Positions 55,378 to 63,386 of a stretch of 64,000 bases of DNA are shown one piece after another (positions within the stretch are counted from its first letter, which is position 1; each line of letters begins with the position of its first letter). The position numbers and the translations under genes were made by a program. The stretch lies in contig NZ_JAASAE010000002.1 of NCBI RefSeq assembly GCF_012726205.1, forward strand, positions 1 to 64,000, read 5' to 3'. The notes beneath the pieces were generated by a model. The model did not search any database and was not told the DNA's origin. It saw only the letters and a list, made by a program, of their open reading frames with translations. Source of the stretch: Rhodococcus sp. HNM0569 (GTDB lineage: Bacteria > Actinomycetota > Actinomycetes > Mycobacteriales > Mycobacteriaceae).

Positions 55378-56274
55378 ATGACGAAGCTCAGCGTCGTGGT
55401 TCCGGTGGAACTCGGCAGCAGCGGCGAACCGGACTGGATTCTCGGCTTCGCGAAAGCCGCCGAATCGCTCGGCTTCGACGAGATTTCGGCAGTCGAACAC
55501 TCGGTGGTCGTCTCGGACACCGAGAGCGCCTACCCGTATTCGCCGACGGGGAAGTCGCATCTGCCGGACGACTGCGACATCCCCGATCCGCTCGAACTGC
55601 TGTCCTTCGTCGCGGGCGCCACCACACGGCTCGGGCTCTCGACCGGAGTTCTCGTGCTGCCCAATCACAATCCGGTCGTGCTCGCGAAGAGGCTCGCGAC
55701 CCTCGACCGGCTCTCGCGGGGCCGGCTGCGGATCTGTATCGGACTCGGCTGGATGCGCGAGGAGATCGAGGCGTGCGGCGGCGACTTCGACCGCCGCGGC
55801 AAGAGCGCCGACGAAGCCCTCGCGCTGATGCGGGCGTTGTGGGCGGGCGCCGATGCCGATTCAGCCGGTGTGGACTTCGACGGGGACTTCTACCGGTTGC
55901 GCGGCGCCCACAGTCACCCGAAACCGCATGGCGGAAGGTCGGTTCCGCTGTACGTCGGTGGGCACAGCAAGGCGGCGGCACGGCGTGCGGGCCGACTCGG
56001 TGACGGCTTCCAGCCCCTCGGACTCGCGGGCGACGACCTCGCGGCGGCCGTCGCGGTGATGCGCGGCGCCGCAGCCGAGGCCGGGCGCACCGCGGACGAC
56101 GTCGAACTCGTGCTCGGCGCGACGTTGCCGCGTCTCGACGAACGGAAGCTCGCGTGGGCGCGTGAGCAGGGCGCGGGGCGGATCGTGCTGTCGGCGTCGC
56201 GGCACGTGCGCTCGCTCGACGACGTGATCGCGGAGATGGCCGACTGCGCCGAGCGTGTCGGGACACTGCGATGA
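55378..56274 (+). CDS. LLM class F420-dependent oxidoreductase
   Basis: The 298-aa luciferase-like protein has FDEISAVEHSVVV, TGVLVLPNHNPVVLAKRLATLDRL-type segment, LGWMREEIEACG and PLYVGGHSKAAARRAGRLGDG. It belongs to the large F420-binding group of mycolate actinomycetes. The reaction is unknown; related enzymes reduce C=C or oxidise hydroxyls. AAGGAC precedes the ATG. The next gene overlaps its stop. Confidence 0.82.
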   Translation: MTKLSVVVPVELGSSGEPDWILGFAKAAESLGFDEISAVEHSVVVSDTESAYPYSPTGKSHLPDDCDIPDPLELLSFVAGATTRLGLSTGVLVLPNHNPVVLAKRLATLDRLSRGRLRICIGLGWMREEIEACGGDFDRRGKSADEALALMRALWAGADADSAGVDFDGDFYRLRGAHSHPKPHGGRSVPLYVGGHSKAAARRAGRLGDGFQPLGLAGDDLAAAVAVMRGAAAEAGRTADDVELVLGATLPRLDERKLAWAREQGAGRIVLSASRHVRSLDDVIAEMADCAERVGTLR

Positions 56275-57080
56275 GCGCGGTCTTCACGCCCGGAGCGCTT
56301 CTGCCCGGACGCCGAGCGATCGTGACGGGCGGTGGCCGTGGGATCGGCGCGGCGATCACGCGTGCCTTCGCGGCGCACGGCGCGCATGTGCTCGTCGTCG
56401 ACACCGTGGACGTCGACCAGCGTGCCCACGAGTTCGACAGCGCGGCAGGAGGTTCGATCGAACACCTGGTGGCCGATGTGTGCGACGGCGCTACTGCGGG
56501 ACGACTCGCCCAGTGGCGACCCGAGATCCTGGTCAACAATGTCGGGCATTTCCTGCGTCCGCCGGTCCGGTTCGCCGACGAGGCCCCCGCGATGTGGACG
56601 CAGCTCGGCGACGTCAACTTCGAGCACGTCCTGCGGCTCACGCACGCCGTGCTGCCGGTGATGCCGCGCGGCGGGTCGATCGTGAACGTCACGACGGTCG
56701 AGGCGCACCGCGCGATTCCCGGGCACACCGTGTATTCGGCGTACAAGGCCGCGCTCATGCAGTTCACGCGCAGCCTGGGCGTCGAGGAGGGGCACAACGG
56801 GATCCGCGTCAACGCGATCGCGCCCGACCTCGTCGAGTCCGTGCAGGTGCCGTACCGCGACCTGGTGGCCGACGAGGACTGGGCGAAGTGGCCGTACTGG
56901 GCCCCCCTCGGCGGACCCGGCGCGCCCGATGACGTAGCGGGCGCGGCGTTGTACCTCGCATCCGACCTGTCGCGCTATGTGACCGGTACGACGGTCCACG
57001 TCGACGGCGGCAGCCATGCCGCGGGCGGCTGGTTCCGTCGGGGCTCGGGTGGGTGGACCAACCGGCCCGCCGACGCGTGA
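56271..57080 (+). CDS. Short-chain dehydrogenase/reductase
   Basis: The 269-aa SDR has AIVTGGGRGIGAAITRAFA, LVVDTVD for cofactor choice (acidic residue, so NAD), NNVGH at the NAG position, NVTTVEA and YSAYKAA (YxxxK). The catalytic serine position is occupied by TT, so threonine would have to replace serine, or the enzyme uses a variant mechanism. ATGA overlap with the LLM gene. Confidence 0.8.
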   Translation: MSAVFTPGALLPGRRAIVTGGGRGIGAAITRAFAAHGAHVLVVDTVDVDQRAHEFDSAAGGSIEHLVADVCDGATAGRLAQWRPEILVNNVGHFLRPPVRFADEAPAMWTQLGDVNFEHVLRLTHAVLPVMPRGGSIVNVTTVEAHRAIPGHTVYSAYKAALMQFTRSLGVEEGHNGIRVNAIAPDLVESVQVPYRDLVADEDWAKWPYWAPLGGPGAPDDVAGAALYLASDLSRYVTGTTVHVDGGSHAAGGWFRRGSGGWTNRPADA

Positions 57081-57120
57081 TCCGGCCCCGGCCCGTCTTC
57101 CGCACGAGAGGAACCTCCAC

Positions 57121-58065
57121 GTGACGAACAACCGTGTGACGAACAGCGGCGTGGCGAATCGCGACGTGCCCACGCTGAGCGTGAACGTCCCCAATTTCGG
57201 ACCCGCACTCGCCGCGGACGACTACGGGCAACTGCTCGCGGTGTGCCGCGCGGCGGACGCAGCCGGATTCGACCGGCTGCAGGTCACCGACCACGTCGTG
57301 ATGGGGTCGGACACGTCGGGCTACACGTGGTCGGCTTTCCCCACCGCGCCCGACGAGCACTGGCTCGAACCGCTCACCGTCCTCGCCGTCCTCGCCGGAC
57401 AGACCGAACGCATCCGGCTCGGTACCGGCATCGTGATCGCGGCACTGCGCGGCGGAGCCGTGCTCGCCAAGACGGCCGCGACCCTCGACCTGCTGTCGGG
57501 TGGCCGCCTCGACCTCGGTGTCGGAACAGGGTGGCAGGCCCGCGAATACGAAGCCGCGGGCCTCGATTTCGCGCAGCGCGGCCGACTGCTCGACGACACC
57601 CTGGAGGTGTGTCACGCACTGTGGTCGGGTGCGCCCGCCGCGGTCGACAACGGCACCGTGTCGTTCTCCGACGTGTACTGCTCCCCGCGCAGGCCGGTCC
57701 CCGTGTGGGTGTCGGGTTCGCTGTCGCGTGCCGTGGTGCGCCGCACCGCGCGGTGGGGCACCGGCTGGATCCCCATCATGGGCGCCACCGATGCGGATCT
57801 CGCCGAGGGCGTGCGCGTGATGCGCGGCGCGTTCGCCGATGCCGGGCGCGACCCGGGCACGCTCGAGGTGCGCGGTCGCCTGTCCGTCGCGAAGACCGCG
57901 GGCGGCGAGATCGACCTCGACGCGACCCTCGACCACGCGAAGACCCTCGTCGCGTCGGGTGTCACCGACGTCATGGTCGCACTGCAGGCTCTCGACGCCG
58001 ACCCGGATCGCGCGGTGGCGGTGTTCCCTCGCCTCGTCGCCGCCTTCCGCACCGTCTTCTCCTGA
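57121..58065 (+). CDS. LLM class F420-dependent oxidoreductase
   Basis: The 314-aa luciferase-like protein has VPNFGPALAADDYGQLLAVC, FDRLQVTDHVVMG, GTGIVIAALRGGAVLAKT and GVGTGWQAREYEAAGLDF. It resembles the LLM protein three genes upstream in the same operon but not closely. GTG at 57121 with AGAGGA upstream; an identical 9-bp start context (GTGACGAAC) occurs again 15 bp later, so translation could begin at 57136. Confidence 0.82.
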   Translation: MTNNRVTNSGVANRDVPTLSVNVPNFGPALAADDYGQLLAVCRAADAAGFDRLQVTDHVVMGSDTSGYTWSAFPTAPDEHWLEPLTVLAVLAGQTERIRLGTGIVIAALRGGAVLAKTAATLDLLSGGRLDLGVGTGWQAREYEAAGLDFAQRGRLLDDTLEVCHALWSGAPAAVDNGTVSFSDVYCSPRRPVPVWVSGSLSRAVVRRTARWGTGWIPIMGATDADLAEGVRVMRGAFADAGRDPGTLEVRGRLSVAKTAGGEIDLDATLDHAKTLVASGVTDVMVALQALDADPDRAVAVFPRLVAAFRTVFS

Positions 58066-58193
58066 GTGCGCACGGACGAATTCCCGTTCGCTCGGAAGGT
58101 TCGCGCCGGCCGGGCTCGGTTCCCCGCTCTGCGGCATCGCACCCGGTGAAGAGCGATTATTCGGGCGTTGCCCCGCAGTGCCCGCGTCCGTCA

Positions 58194-58223
58194 TTGACGG
58201 CTCCACGATTGCGACGCTAGGTT
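58194..58223 (+). promoter_or_regulatory. Sigma-70-type promoter for the acyl-CoA dehydrogenase pair
   Basis: TTGACG (58194-58199), 18 bp, then TAGGTT (58218-58223). The start codon is 110 bp further on. The shared box was not found here. Confidence 0.45.
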
Positions 58224-58253
58224 AACTTCCTGGTTCGGCGCCGCACAGGGATC

Positions 58254-58301
58254 GGACCGGCAGTGGTCTGGACCGGCAGTGGTCTGGACCGGCAGCGGTC
58301 G
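58254..58301. repeat. Three-copy 16-bp tandem repeat in the leader
   Basis: GGACCGGCAGTGGTCT occurs at 58254 and 58270 exactly, and at 58286 with two changes. It lies between the promoter and the start codon. The rest of the 58066-58332 gap shows no gene. Confidence 0.8.
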
Positions 58302-58332
58302 ACACGGAGTGGCATGACGCGAGGGAGTGCAG

Positions 58333-59559
58333 ATGGATTTGGCGTGGTCCGCGGACGACGCGGCGTTTCGTGACGAGGTCGTCGCCTTTCTCGACGAGAA
58401 ACTGACGCCCGAACTGCGGCAGGCCGGCCGGCTGATGACGAGTGTGTACTCGGATCACGAGGCGAGTATGGAGTGGCAGCGCATCCTGCACGAGCGAGGC
58501 TGGGCCGCGCCGGCCTGGCCGGTCGAACACGGGGGATGCGACTGGAGCCTGACGCAGCACTACATCTTCAGCCGCGAATCGGTACTCGCCGGCGCTCCGT
58601 CGTTGTCGCCGATGGGCATCCGCATGGTCGCCCACGCAATCGTCGCGTTCGGCACCCCGGAGCAGAAGGACTTCTTCCTGCCCCGCATCCTCACCGGCGA
58701 GGTGTTCTTCTGCCAGGGCTACTCCGAGCCCGAAGCCGGATCCGACCTCGCGTCGCTGTCGATGGCCGCGGTCGACGACGGCGACGACCTCGTGTGCACC
58801 GGCAGCAAGATCTGGACCACCCATGCCACGGAGGCGAACTGGATGTTCTGCCTCGTGCGCACGTCGAAAACCGGCAAGAAGCAGGAAGGCATCACGTTCC
58901 TGCTGATCGACATGAACACCCCCGGTATCGAGATCCGCCCGCTCGTCATGTCGTCCGGCGAAGAGGTCCAGAACCAGGTGTTCTTCGACGAGGTTCGCGT
59001 GCCCAAGTCCAATGTCATCGGCACGATCGACGACGGCTGGACCGTCGCGAAGTACCTGCTGCTCTTCGAGCGCGGCGGCGGCGCGGCGGCGCCGGCCCTG
59101 CAGGTCATGGCCGAATCCATCGCCGAGGCCGCCGCACAGCAGCCCGGCCCCGGTGGGCGTCCCCTCCTCGAGGATCCGGTCTTCGCCGCGAAGCTGGCCG
59201 AAGCGCGCATTCGCACCAAGGTGCTCGAGGTTCTCGAATACCGCACCCTGTCCGCCGGTGTCGACGTAGGCGGCGCCGCGTCGTCGACGATGAAGGTCCT
59301 CGGCACCGAACTCAGTCAGCGCCTCACCGAGATCTGGCTCGAAACCGCAGGCCCCCGCGGCCGCGTCTACCAACCGCACGCCACGGCGCCCGGCGGCCCG
59401 ATCGCCGACTTCGTCGAACCGGACGGCGGGTACGTGAGCGGAGAGTCGTGGCAGGCTGTCGCGCCACTGCGTTACCTGAACGACCGCGCCGGCTCGATCT
59501 ACGCCGGCAGCAACGAGATTCAGCGGAACATTCTCGCCAAAGCAGCATTGGGGCTCTGA
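58333..59559 (+). CDS. Acyl-CoA dehydrogenase, first of a pair
   Basis: The 408-aa protein has QGYSEPEAGSDLASLSMAAV, GSKIWTTHATEANW, and a C-terminal SIYAGSNEIQRNILAKAALG, the FAD-binding end of this family. In sterol side-chain pathways, two unlike FadE subunits form an alpha2-beta2 enzyme; the next gene overlaps by one base and supplies the partner. Start ATG at 58333 with GAGGGAG upstream. Confidence 0.88.
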   Translation: MDLAWSADDAAFRDEVVAFLDEKLTPELRQAGRLMTSVYSDHEASMEWQRILHERGWAAPAWPVEHGGCDWSLTQHYIFSRESVLAGAPSLSPMGIRMVAHAIVAFGTPEQKDFFLPRILTGEVFFCQGYSEPEAGSDLASLSMAAVDDGDDLVCTGSKIWTTHATEANWMFCLVRTSKTGKKQEGITFLLIDMNTPGIEIRPLVMSSGEEVQNQVFFDEVRVPKSNVIGTIDDGWTVAKYLLLFERGGGAAAPALQVMAESIAEAAAQQPGPGGRPLLEDPVFAAKLAEARIRTKVLEVLEYRTLSAGVDVGGAASSTMKVLGTELSQRLTEIWLETAGPRGRVYQPHATAPGGPIADFVEPDGGYVSGESWQAVAPLRYLNDRAGSIYAGSNEIQRNILAKAALGL

Positions 59560-60710
59560 TGGACTTCACTCTGACGAAAGAGCAGGAACTTCTCCGTGAC
59601 GGCCTGGTCAAGTTCCTTGCCGCGCGCTACACCCTCGAGGAGAGTCGCGCCGCCGCGAAAACAGGTCTCGGCCGACAGCCCGAGATCTGGCGCAGCTTCG
59701 CCCACGAGCTCGGCATCCTCGGTGCCACCCTCCCCGAGAGCGAAGGTGGACTCGGCGGCGGCGCCGTCGAACTCATGATCGTCACCGAGGCGCTCGGTCA
59801 GGCCCTCGTCGTCGAACCGTTCGTCGACACCGTCGTCCTGGGCGGCGGTCTGCTGCGGCGCGCGGGGGGCGAGCGCGCCACGACGCTCGTCGGCGAGATC
59901 GTCGACGGCAACGCTCTCACCGCCTTCGCGGCACTCGAACCGACGTCGGGCCAGCACTACGACGACGTCACCACCACGGCTCGGCGCGACGGCGACGAAT
60001 GGATTCTCGACGGCAGCAAGATCGTCGTCACCAGTGCACCTTTCGCCGACCACCTGCTGGTCACCGCGCGCACCTCGGGGGAGCGACGCGACACCGACGG
60101 CATCTCGCTGTTCGTCGTCGACCTCGACCACTCGAACCTGCCCGCCGGATTCGAGAGCCACGACTACCGCACGGTCGACGACCGCCGTACCGCCGACCTC
60201 ACCTTCACCGGGCTGCGCCTGCCCGCCGACGCGCTCCTCGGCGGCGAGGGCACGGCGTGGGAGTCGATCGCGCAGGGTGTCGACGAGGCCACCACCGCGG
60301 TCTGTTCGGAAGCGGTGGGCCTGATGCGCAAGGTGCTCGCCGACACCGTCGACTACGCCAAGCAGCGCAAGCAGTTCGGGGCGACGATCGGTTCGTTCCA
60401 GGCGCTGCAGCACCGCATGGTCGACATGCACATGGAGGTCGAGCAGGCGGTTGCCGCCGTGTACCTGGCGATCCTCACCCTGGGTGCCGATCCTGTGGAG
60501 CGCGCACTCGCCGTCTCGGCCGCCAAGGCCACCATCGCGCGCGCCGCCCGCTTCGTCGGCCAGAATGCCGTGCAACTGCACGGCGGCATGGGCATGACCG
60601 AAGAGCTGGCCATCGGCCACTACTTCCGTCGGCTCACCGCCGTCGAGTACGAATTCGGTTCCGCCGACCAGCACATCGCTCGTTACGCGGCGCTCACCAA
60701 CCGCGCTTGA
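59559..60710 (+). CDS. Acyl-CoA dehydrogenase, second of a pair
   Basis: The 383-aa protein has ILGATLPESEGGLGGGAVEL, YAKQRKQFGATIGSFQALQH and AVQLHGGMGMTEELAIGHYF. It lacks the SEPEAGSDL loop of its neighbour, as expected for the complementary subunit of a heteromeric steroid acyl-CoA dehydrogenase. Its ATG overlaps the previous stop (TGATG). Confidence 0.88.
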   Translation: MDFTLTKEQELLRDGLVKFLAARYTLEESRAAAKTGLGRQPEIWRSFAHELGILGATLPESEGGLGGGAVELMIVTEALGQALVVEPFVDTVVLGGGLLRRAGGERATTLVGEIVDGNALTAFAALEPTSGQHYDDVTTTARRDGDEWILDGSKIVVTSAPFADHLLVTARTSGERRDTDGISLFVVDLDHSNLPAGFESHDYRTVDDRRTADLTFTGLRLPADALLGGEGTAWESIAQGVDEATTAVCSEAVGLMRKVLADTVDYAKQRKQFGATIGSFQALQHRMVDMHMEVEQAVAAVYLAILTLGADPVERALAVSAAKATIARAARFVGQNAVQLHGGMGMTEELAIGHYFRRLTAVEYEFGSADQHIARYAALTNRA

Positions 60711-60713
60711 CGG

Positions 60714-61139
60714 TCACGGTACGCGGACGGGCACGTCTTCGCTGAAGTCGACCGTGAGCGAACGAGAAGCGAAGACCCATCCGTCCCCGAATGCGACGTA
60801 GCGGTCCGCGTAGCGCAGCGCGATGCGGTTGTCGCGCACGGAGTCCTCACGCCGGTACAGATGGTGCGCCGTGCAGTACAGCTCGCCGGTGAGACCGTCC
60901 ACCACCTGCTGGTGCACCACGTGACGCGTCGCGATCAGGTGCGACACCGCGCCGACGACGGCGTCGGCCACCTCCCGTGCGCCGGTGATCGTGGACGCGT
61001 CGCCGCCGGTCAGCGCGGGCGGCAGCGTGAACGTCACGTCGGGTGCGAACAGTGCGGCGAGCGCGTCGCGGTCGCGTCGGTCGACGGCCTGCGCGTACCG
61101 TGCGGACAACTCGGCGATGGGGAACGGCATGGCCTGCAT
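60714..61139 (-). CDS. SnoaL-like NTF2-fold protein
   Basis: The 141-aa protein has IAELSARYAQAVDRRDRDAL, FAPDVTFTLPPAL, ATRHVVHQQVVDG and ALRYADRYVAFGDGW, a SnoaL_4-type domain. It may be a dehydratase or isomerase, or only a binding protein. ATG at 61139 with a G-rich site upstream. It is convergent with the FadE pair and divergent from the igr-like genes. Confidence 0.75.
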   Translation of the reverse strand: MQAMPFPIAELSARYAQAVDRRDRDALAALFAPDVTFTLPPALTGGDASTITGAREVADAVVGAVSHLIATRHVVHQQVVDGLTGELYCTAHHLYRREDSVRDNRIALRYADRYVAFGDGWVFASRSLTVDFSEDVPVRVP

Positions 61140-61175
61140 CACACCCCGCCGGGCGCCGATCGGTCCACCCCGCTC

Positions 61176-61222
61176 CCGCTGTGCGAGACGACGCCCACGT
61201 CCCGGCGTCGTCGTCGTTAGCG
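61176..61222 (+). promoter_or_regulatory. Shared-box promoter of the igr-like operon
   Basis: CCGCTGTGCGAGA (61176-61188), 28 bp, then TTAGCGT (TTAG at 61217-61220). The start codon is 8 bp after, so the mRNA may be nearly leaderless. Confidence 0.55.
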
Positions 61223-61230
61223 TCCGGCAC

Positions 61231-62397
61231 ATGGAACTGAGGGAGAGCCCCGAACAGCAGGAACTGCGCCGCGAGTTGCGCGCGTATTTCGCGGGTCTGC
61301 TGCCGGAGGAGAAGCGCCGCAAGGCCGGCGAGCAAGGCGTCGGTGGTGAGTACTTCCGGGAGATCGTGAGCCTGCTGGGCAAGGACGGGTGGCTCGGAAT
61401 CGGCTGGCCCACCGAGTACGGCGGCCAGGGCCGGTCCATCGAGGAACAGTTCGTCTTCTTCGACGAGGTGCAGCGCGCCGGCCTGCCGTTCCCGTTCGTC
61501 ACCGTCAACACCGTCGGTCCGACGCTCATGAAGTACGGCACCGAGGAACAGAAGGCCCGGTTCCTGCCCGGCATCCTGGCCGGCGACATCGTGTTCGCGA
61601 TCGGCTACACCGAGCCCGAGGCAGGCACCGACCTCGCATCGCTCAAGACGCGCGCCGTGCGCGACGGCGACGAATGGGTGATCGACGGCAACAAGATCTT
61701 CACGTCGGGTGCGAACACCGCCGACTACGTGTGGCTCGCGTGCCGCAGCGATCCGGACGCGCCGAAGCACAAGGGCATCTCGATCATGGTCGTGCCCACC
61801 GACGATCCGGGCTTCTCGTGGTCGCCGATCGACACCGTCGGTGGCCTGATGGTGACGTCGACGTACTACACCGGCATCCGGCTGCCCGACGAGAACGTGA
61901 TCGGCGACGTCCACGGCGGCTGGAAGCTCATCGCCGCGCAGCTCAACCACGAGCGCATCGGCCTCGCGGCGATCGGCGGCCGCACCTACGGGCTCTGGCA
62001 TCAGGTCCGCGAATGGGCCACCGACAACGGGGCCATCGAGATCCCCTGGGTGCAACAGGAACTCGCCCGCACGCATGCACGGCTCGAAGCGATGCGGCTG
62101 CTGAACTGGAAGATGACCGCGGCCGTCGCCGCGGACACGCTGTCCGGCGCCGACGCGGGCGCCACCAAGGCCTACGGCACCGAGACGCACATCGACGTCT
62201 ACCGGACGCTGCTCTCGATCCTCGGTGCGGCGGGACGCATCCGGCCCGAATCACCCGGCGCGCTGCTCGCCGGCCAGATCGAGCAGATCTCGCGGCAGGG
62301 CATGGTCAACACGTTCGGTGGCGGTGTCAACGAGGTGCTGCGCGACATGGTCGCGACGATGGGCCTCGGGTTGGTGCGGGAGAAGAGGGTCAAGTGA
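61231..62397 (+). CDS. Acyl-CoA dehydrogenase, FadE26/FadE28-like
   Basis: The 388-aa protein has ELRRELRAYFAGLLPEEKR, DGWLGIGWPTEYGGQGRS, GYTEPEAGTDLASLKTRAV, and FGGGVNEVLRDMVATMGLG. These follow the sterol-specific FadE proteins of mycobacteria. Its stop overlaps the start of the ChsH2-like gene (GTGA), and a further FadE follows, which resembles the igr operon (fadE28, fadE29, chsH2, chsH1, ltp2) with altered order. Confidence 0.88.
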   Translation: MELRESPEQQELRRELRAYFAGLLPEEKRRKAGEQGVGGEYFREIVSLLGKDGWLGIGWPTEYGGQGRSIEEQFVFFDEVQRAGLPFPFVTVNTVGPTLMKYGTEEQKARFLPGILAGDIVFAIGYTEPEAGTDLASLKTRAVRDGDEWVIDGNKIFTSGANTADYVWLACRSDPDAPKHKGISIMVVPTDDPGFSWSPIDTVGGLMVTSTYYTGIRLPDENVIGDVHGGWKLIAAQLNHERIGLAAIGGRTYGLWHQVREWATDNGAIEIPWVQQELARTHARLEAMRLLNWKMTAAVAADTLSGADAGATKAYGTETHIDVYRTLLSILGAAGRIRPESPGALLAGQIEQISRQGMVNTFGGGVNEVLRDMVATMGLGLVREKRVK

Positions 62398-63386
62398 GCG
62401 AATTCTTCACCACCCTGAAGGGTTTCGAGGGCAAGGTCCTCACCCCGACGACCTGGGGGCCGGACGAGGTCAACACGCCGATGATCCGCCATTGGATCCA
62501 GACGATGGGCGATACGAACCCGATCTACCTCGACGACGACGCGGCGCGCGCCACCGGGCGCGACGGCGCCGTCGCGCCCGCGCTCATGGCGCAGGTGTGG
62601 ACCATGCGGACGTTCACCGACAAGATGGCGAACAACGACCCGTCCCAGGTGTGGACCGACCTGATCGCGACGCTCGACGGCGCCGGCTTCACGTCCGTCG
62701 TCGCCACCGACTCGGACTTCGAGTTCTTCACCGAACTGCGTACCGGCGACCGGGTTTCGCTCACCGAGGTCATCGAGGACATCTCGGAGGAGAAGAAGAC
62801 CGGCCTCGGTACCGGGCACTTCGTCACCACCCTCAAGACCTACCGCAACGGGAACGACGAGACCGTCGCGACGCAGCGGTGGCGCACCTTGCGCTTCAAG
62901 CCGAAGGGTGGCGAGGAAGCCGGATCGAGGGGCTCGGAGAAGCCGTCGGCGAAGGACGAGAAGGCGGGCCCGATCCCGGGACTGCGTCCGCGTCCGGCGC
63001 TCAACGCCGACAACGCGTTCTGGTTCGAGGCTGCGAAGGAACACCGACTGGTGATCCAGCGCTGCAGCAACTGCGGCACATTGCGCCATCCGACGGGCCC
63101 GATGTGCGGGCAGTGCCGGTCGCTCGACTGGGACACCGTCGACGCGTCCGGCCGCGGCATCGTCTACAGCTTCGTCGTCAACCACCATCCACGGATTCCC
63201 GGCTTCGAGTACCCGCTCGTCGTGGCGACGATCGAGCTCGAGGAAGGCACCCGCCTGATCGCGAACATGACCGGCATCGCGCCCGGCGACGTCGAGATCG
63301 GCATGCCGGTGGAACTGGACTGGATCGACGCCGACCCGGACCTGACGCTTCCCGCGTTCCGGCCGGCCGTACGGGAGGACTCGTAG
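62394..63386 (+). CDS. Steroid enoyl-CoA hydratase subunit, ChsH2-like (MaoC + DUF35)
   Basis: The 330-aa protein joins an N-terminal hot-dog domain (MIRHWIQTMGDTNPIYLDDDAARA, VAPALMAQVW) to a C-terminal DUF35 domain with the zinc ribbon RCSNCGTLRHPTGPMCGQC and OB fold (RGIVYSFVVNHHPRIPGFEYP). In mycobacteria ChsH2 pairs with small ChsH1 to hydrate the side-chain enoyl-CoA, and its DUF35 domain holds the aldolase Ltp2. ChsH1 and Ltp2 would be expected just beyond the window. Confidence 0.9.
   Translation: MSEFFTTLKGFEGKVLTPTTWGPDEVNTPMIRHWIQTMGDTNPIYLDDDAARATGRDGAVAPALMAQVWTMRTFTDKMANNDPSQVWTDLIATLDGAGFTSVVATDSDFEFFTELRTGDRVSLTEVIEDISEEKKTGLGTGHFVTTLKTYRNGNDETVATQRWRTLRFKPKGGEEAGSRGSEKPSAKDEKAGPIPGLRPRPALNADNAFWFEAAKEHRLVIQRCSNCGTLRHPTGPMCGQCRSLDWDTVDASGRGIVYSFVVNHHPRIPGFEYPLVVATIELEEGTRLIANMTGIAPGDVEIGMPVELDWIDADPDLTLPAFRPAVREDS

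Noticed and set aside
58217-58262. Shared-box promoter reading leftward from CTAGCGT at 58217
   Set aside because: The sequence at the expected box position matches only the first half of the consensus, and no leftward gene lies downstream.
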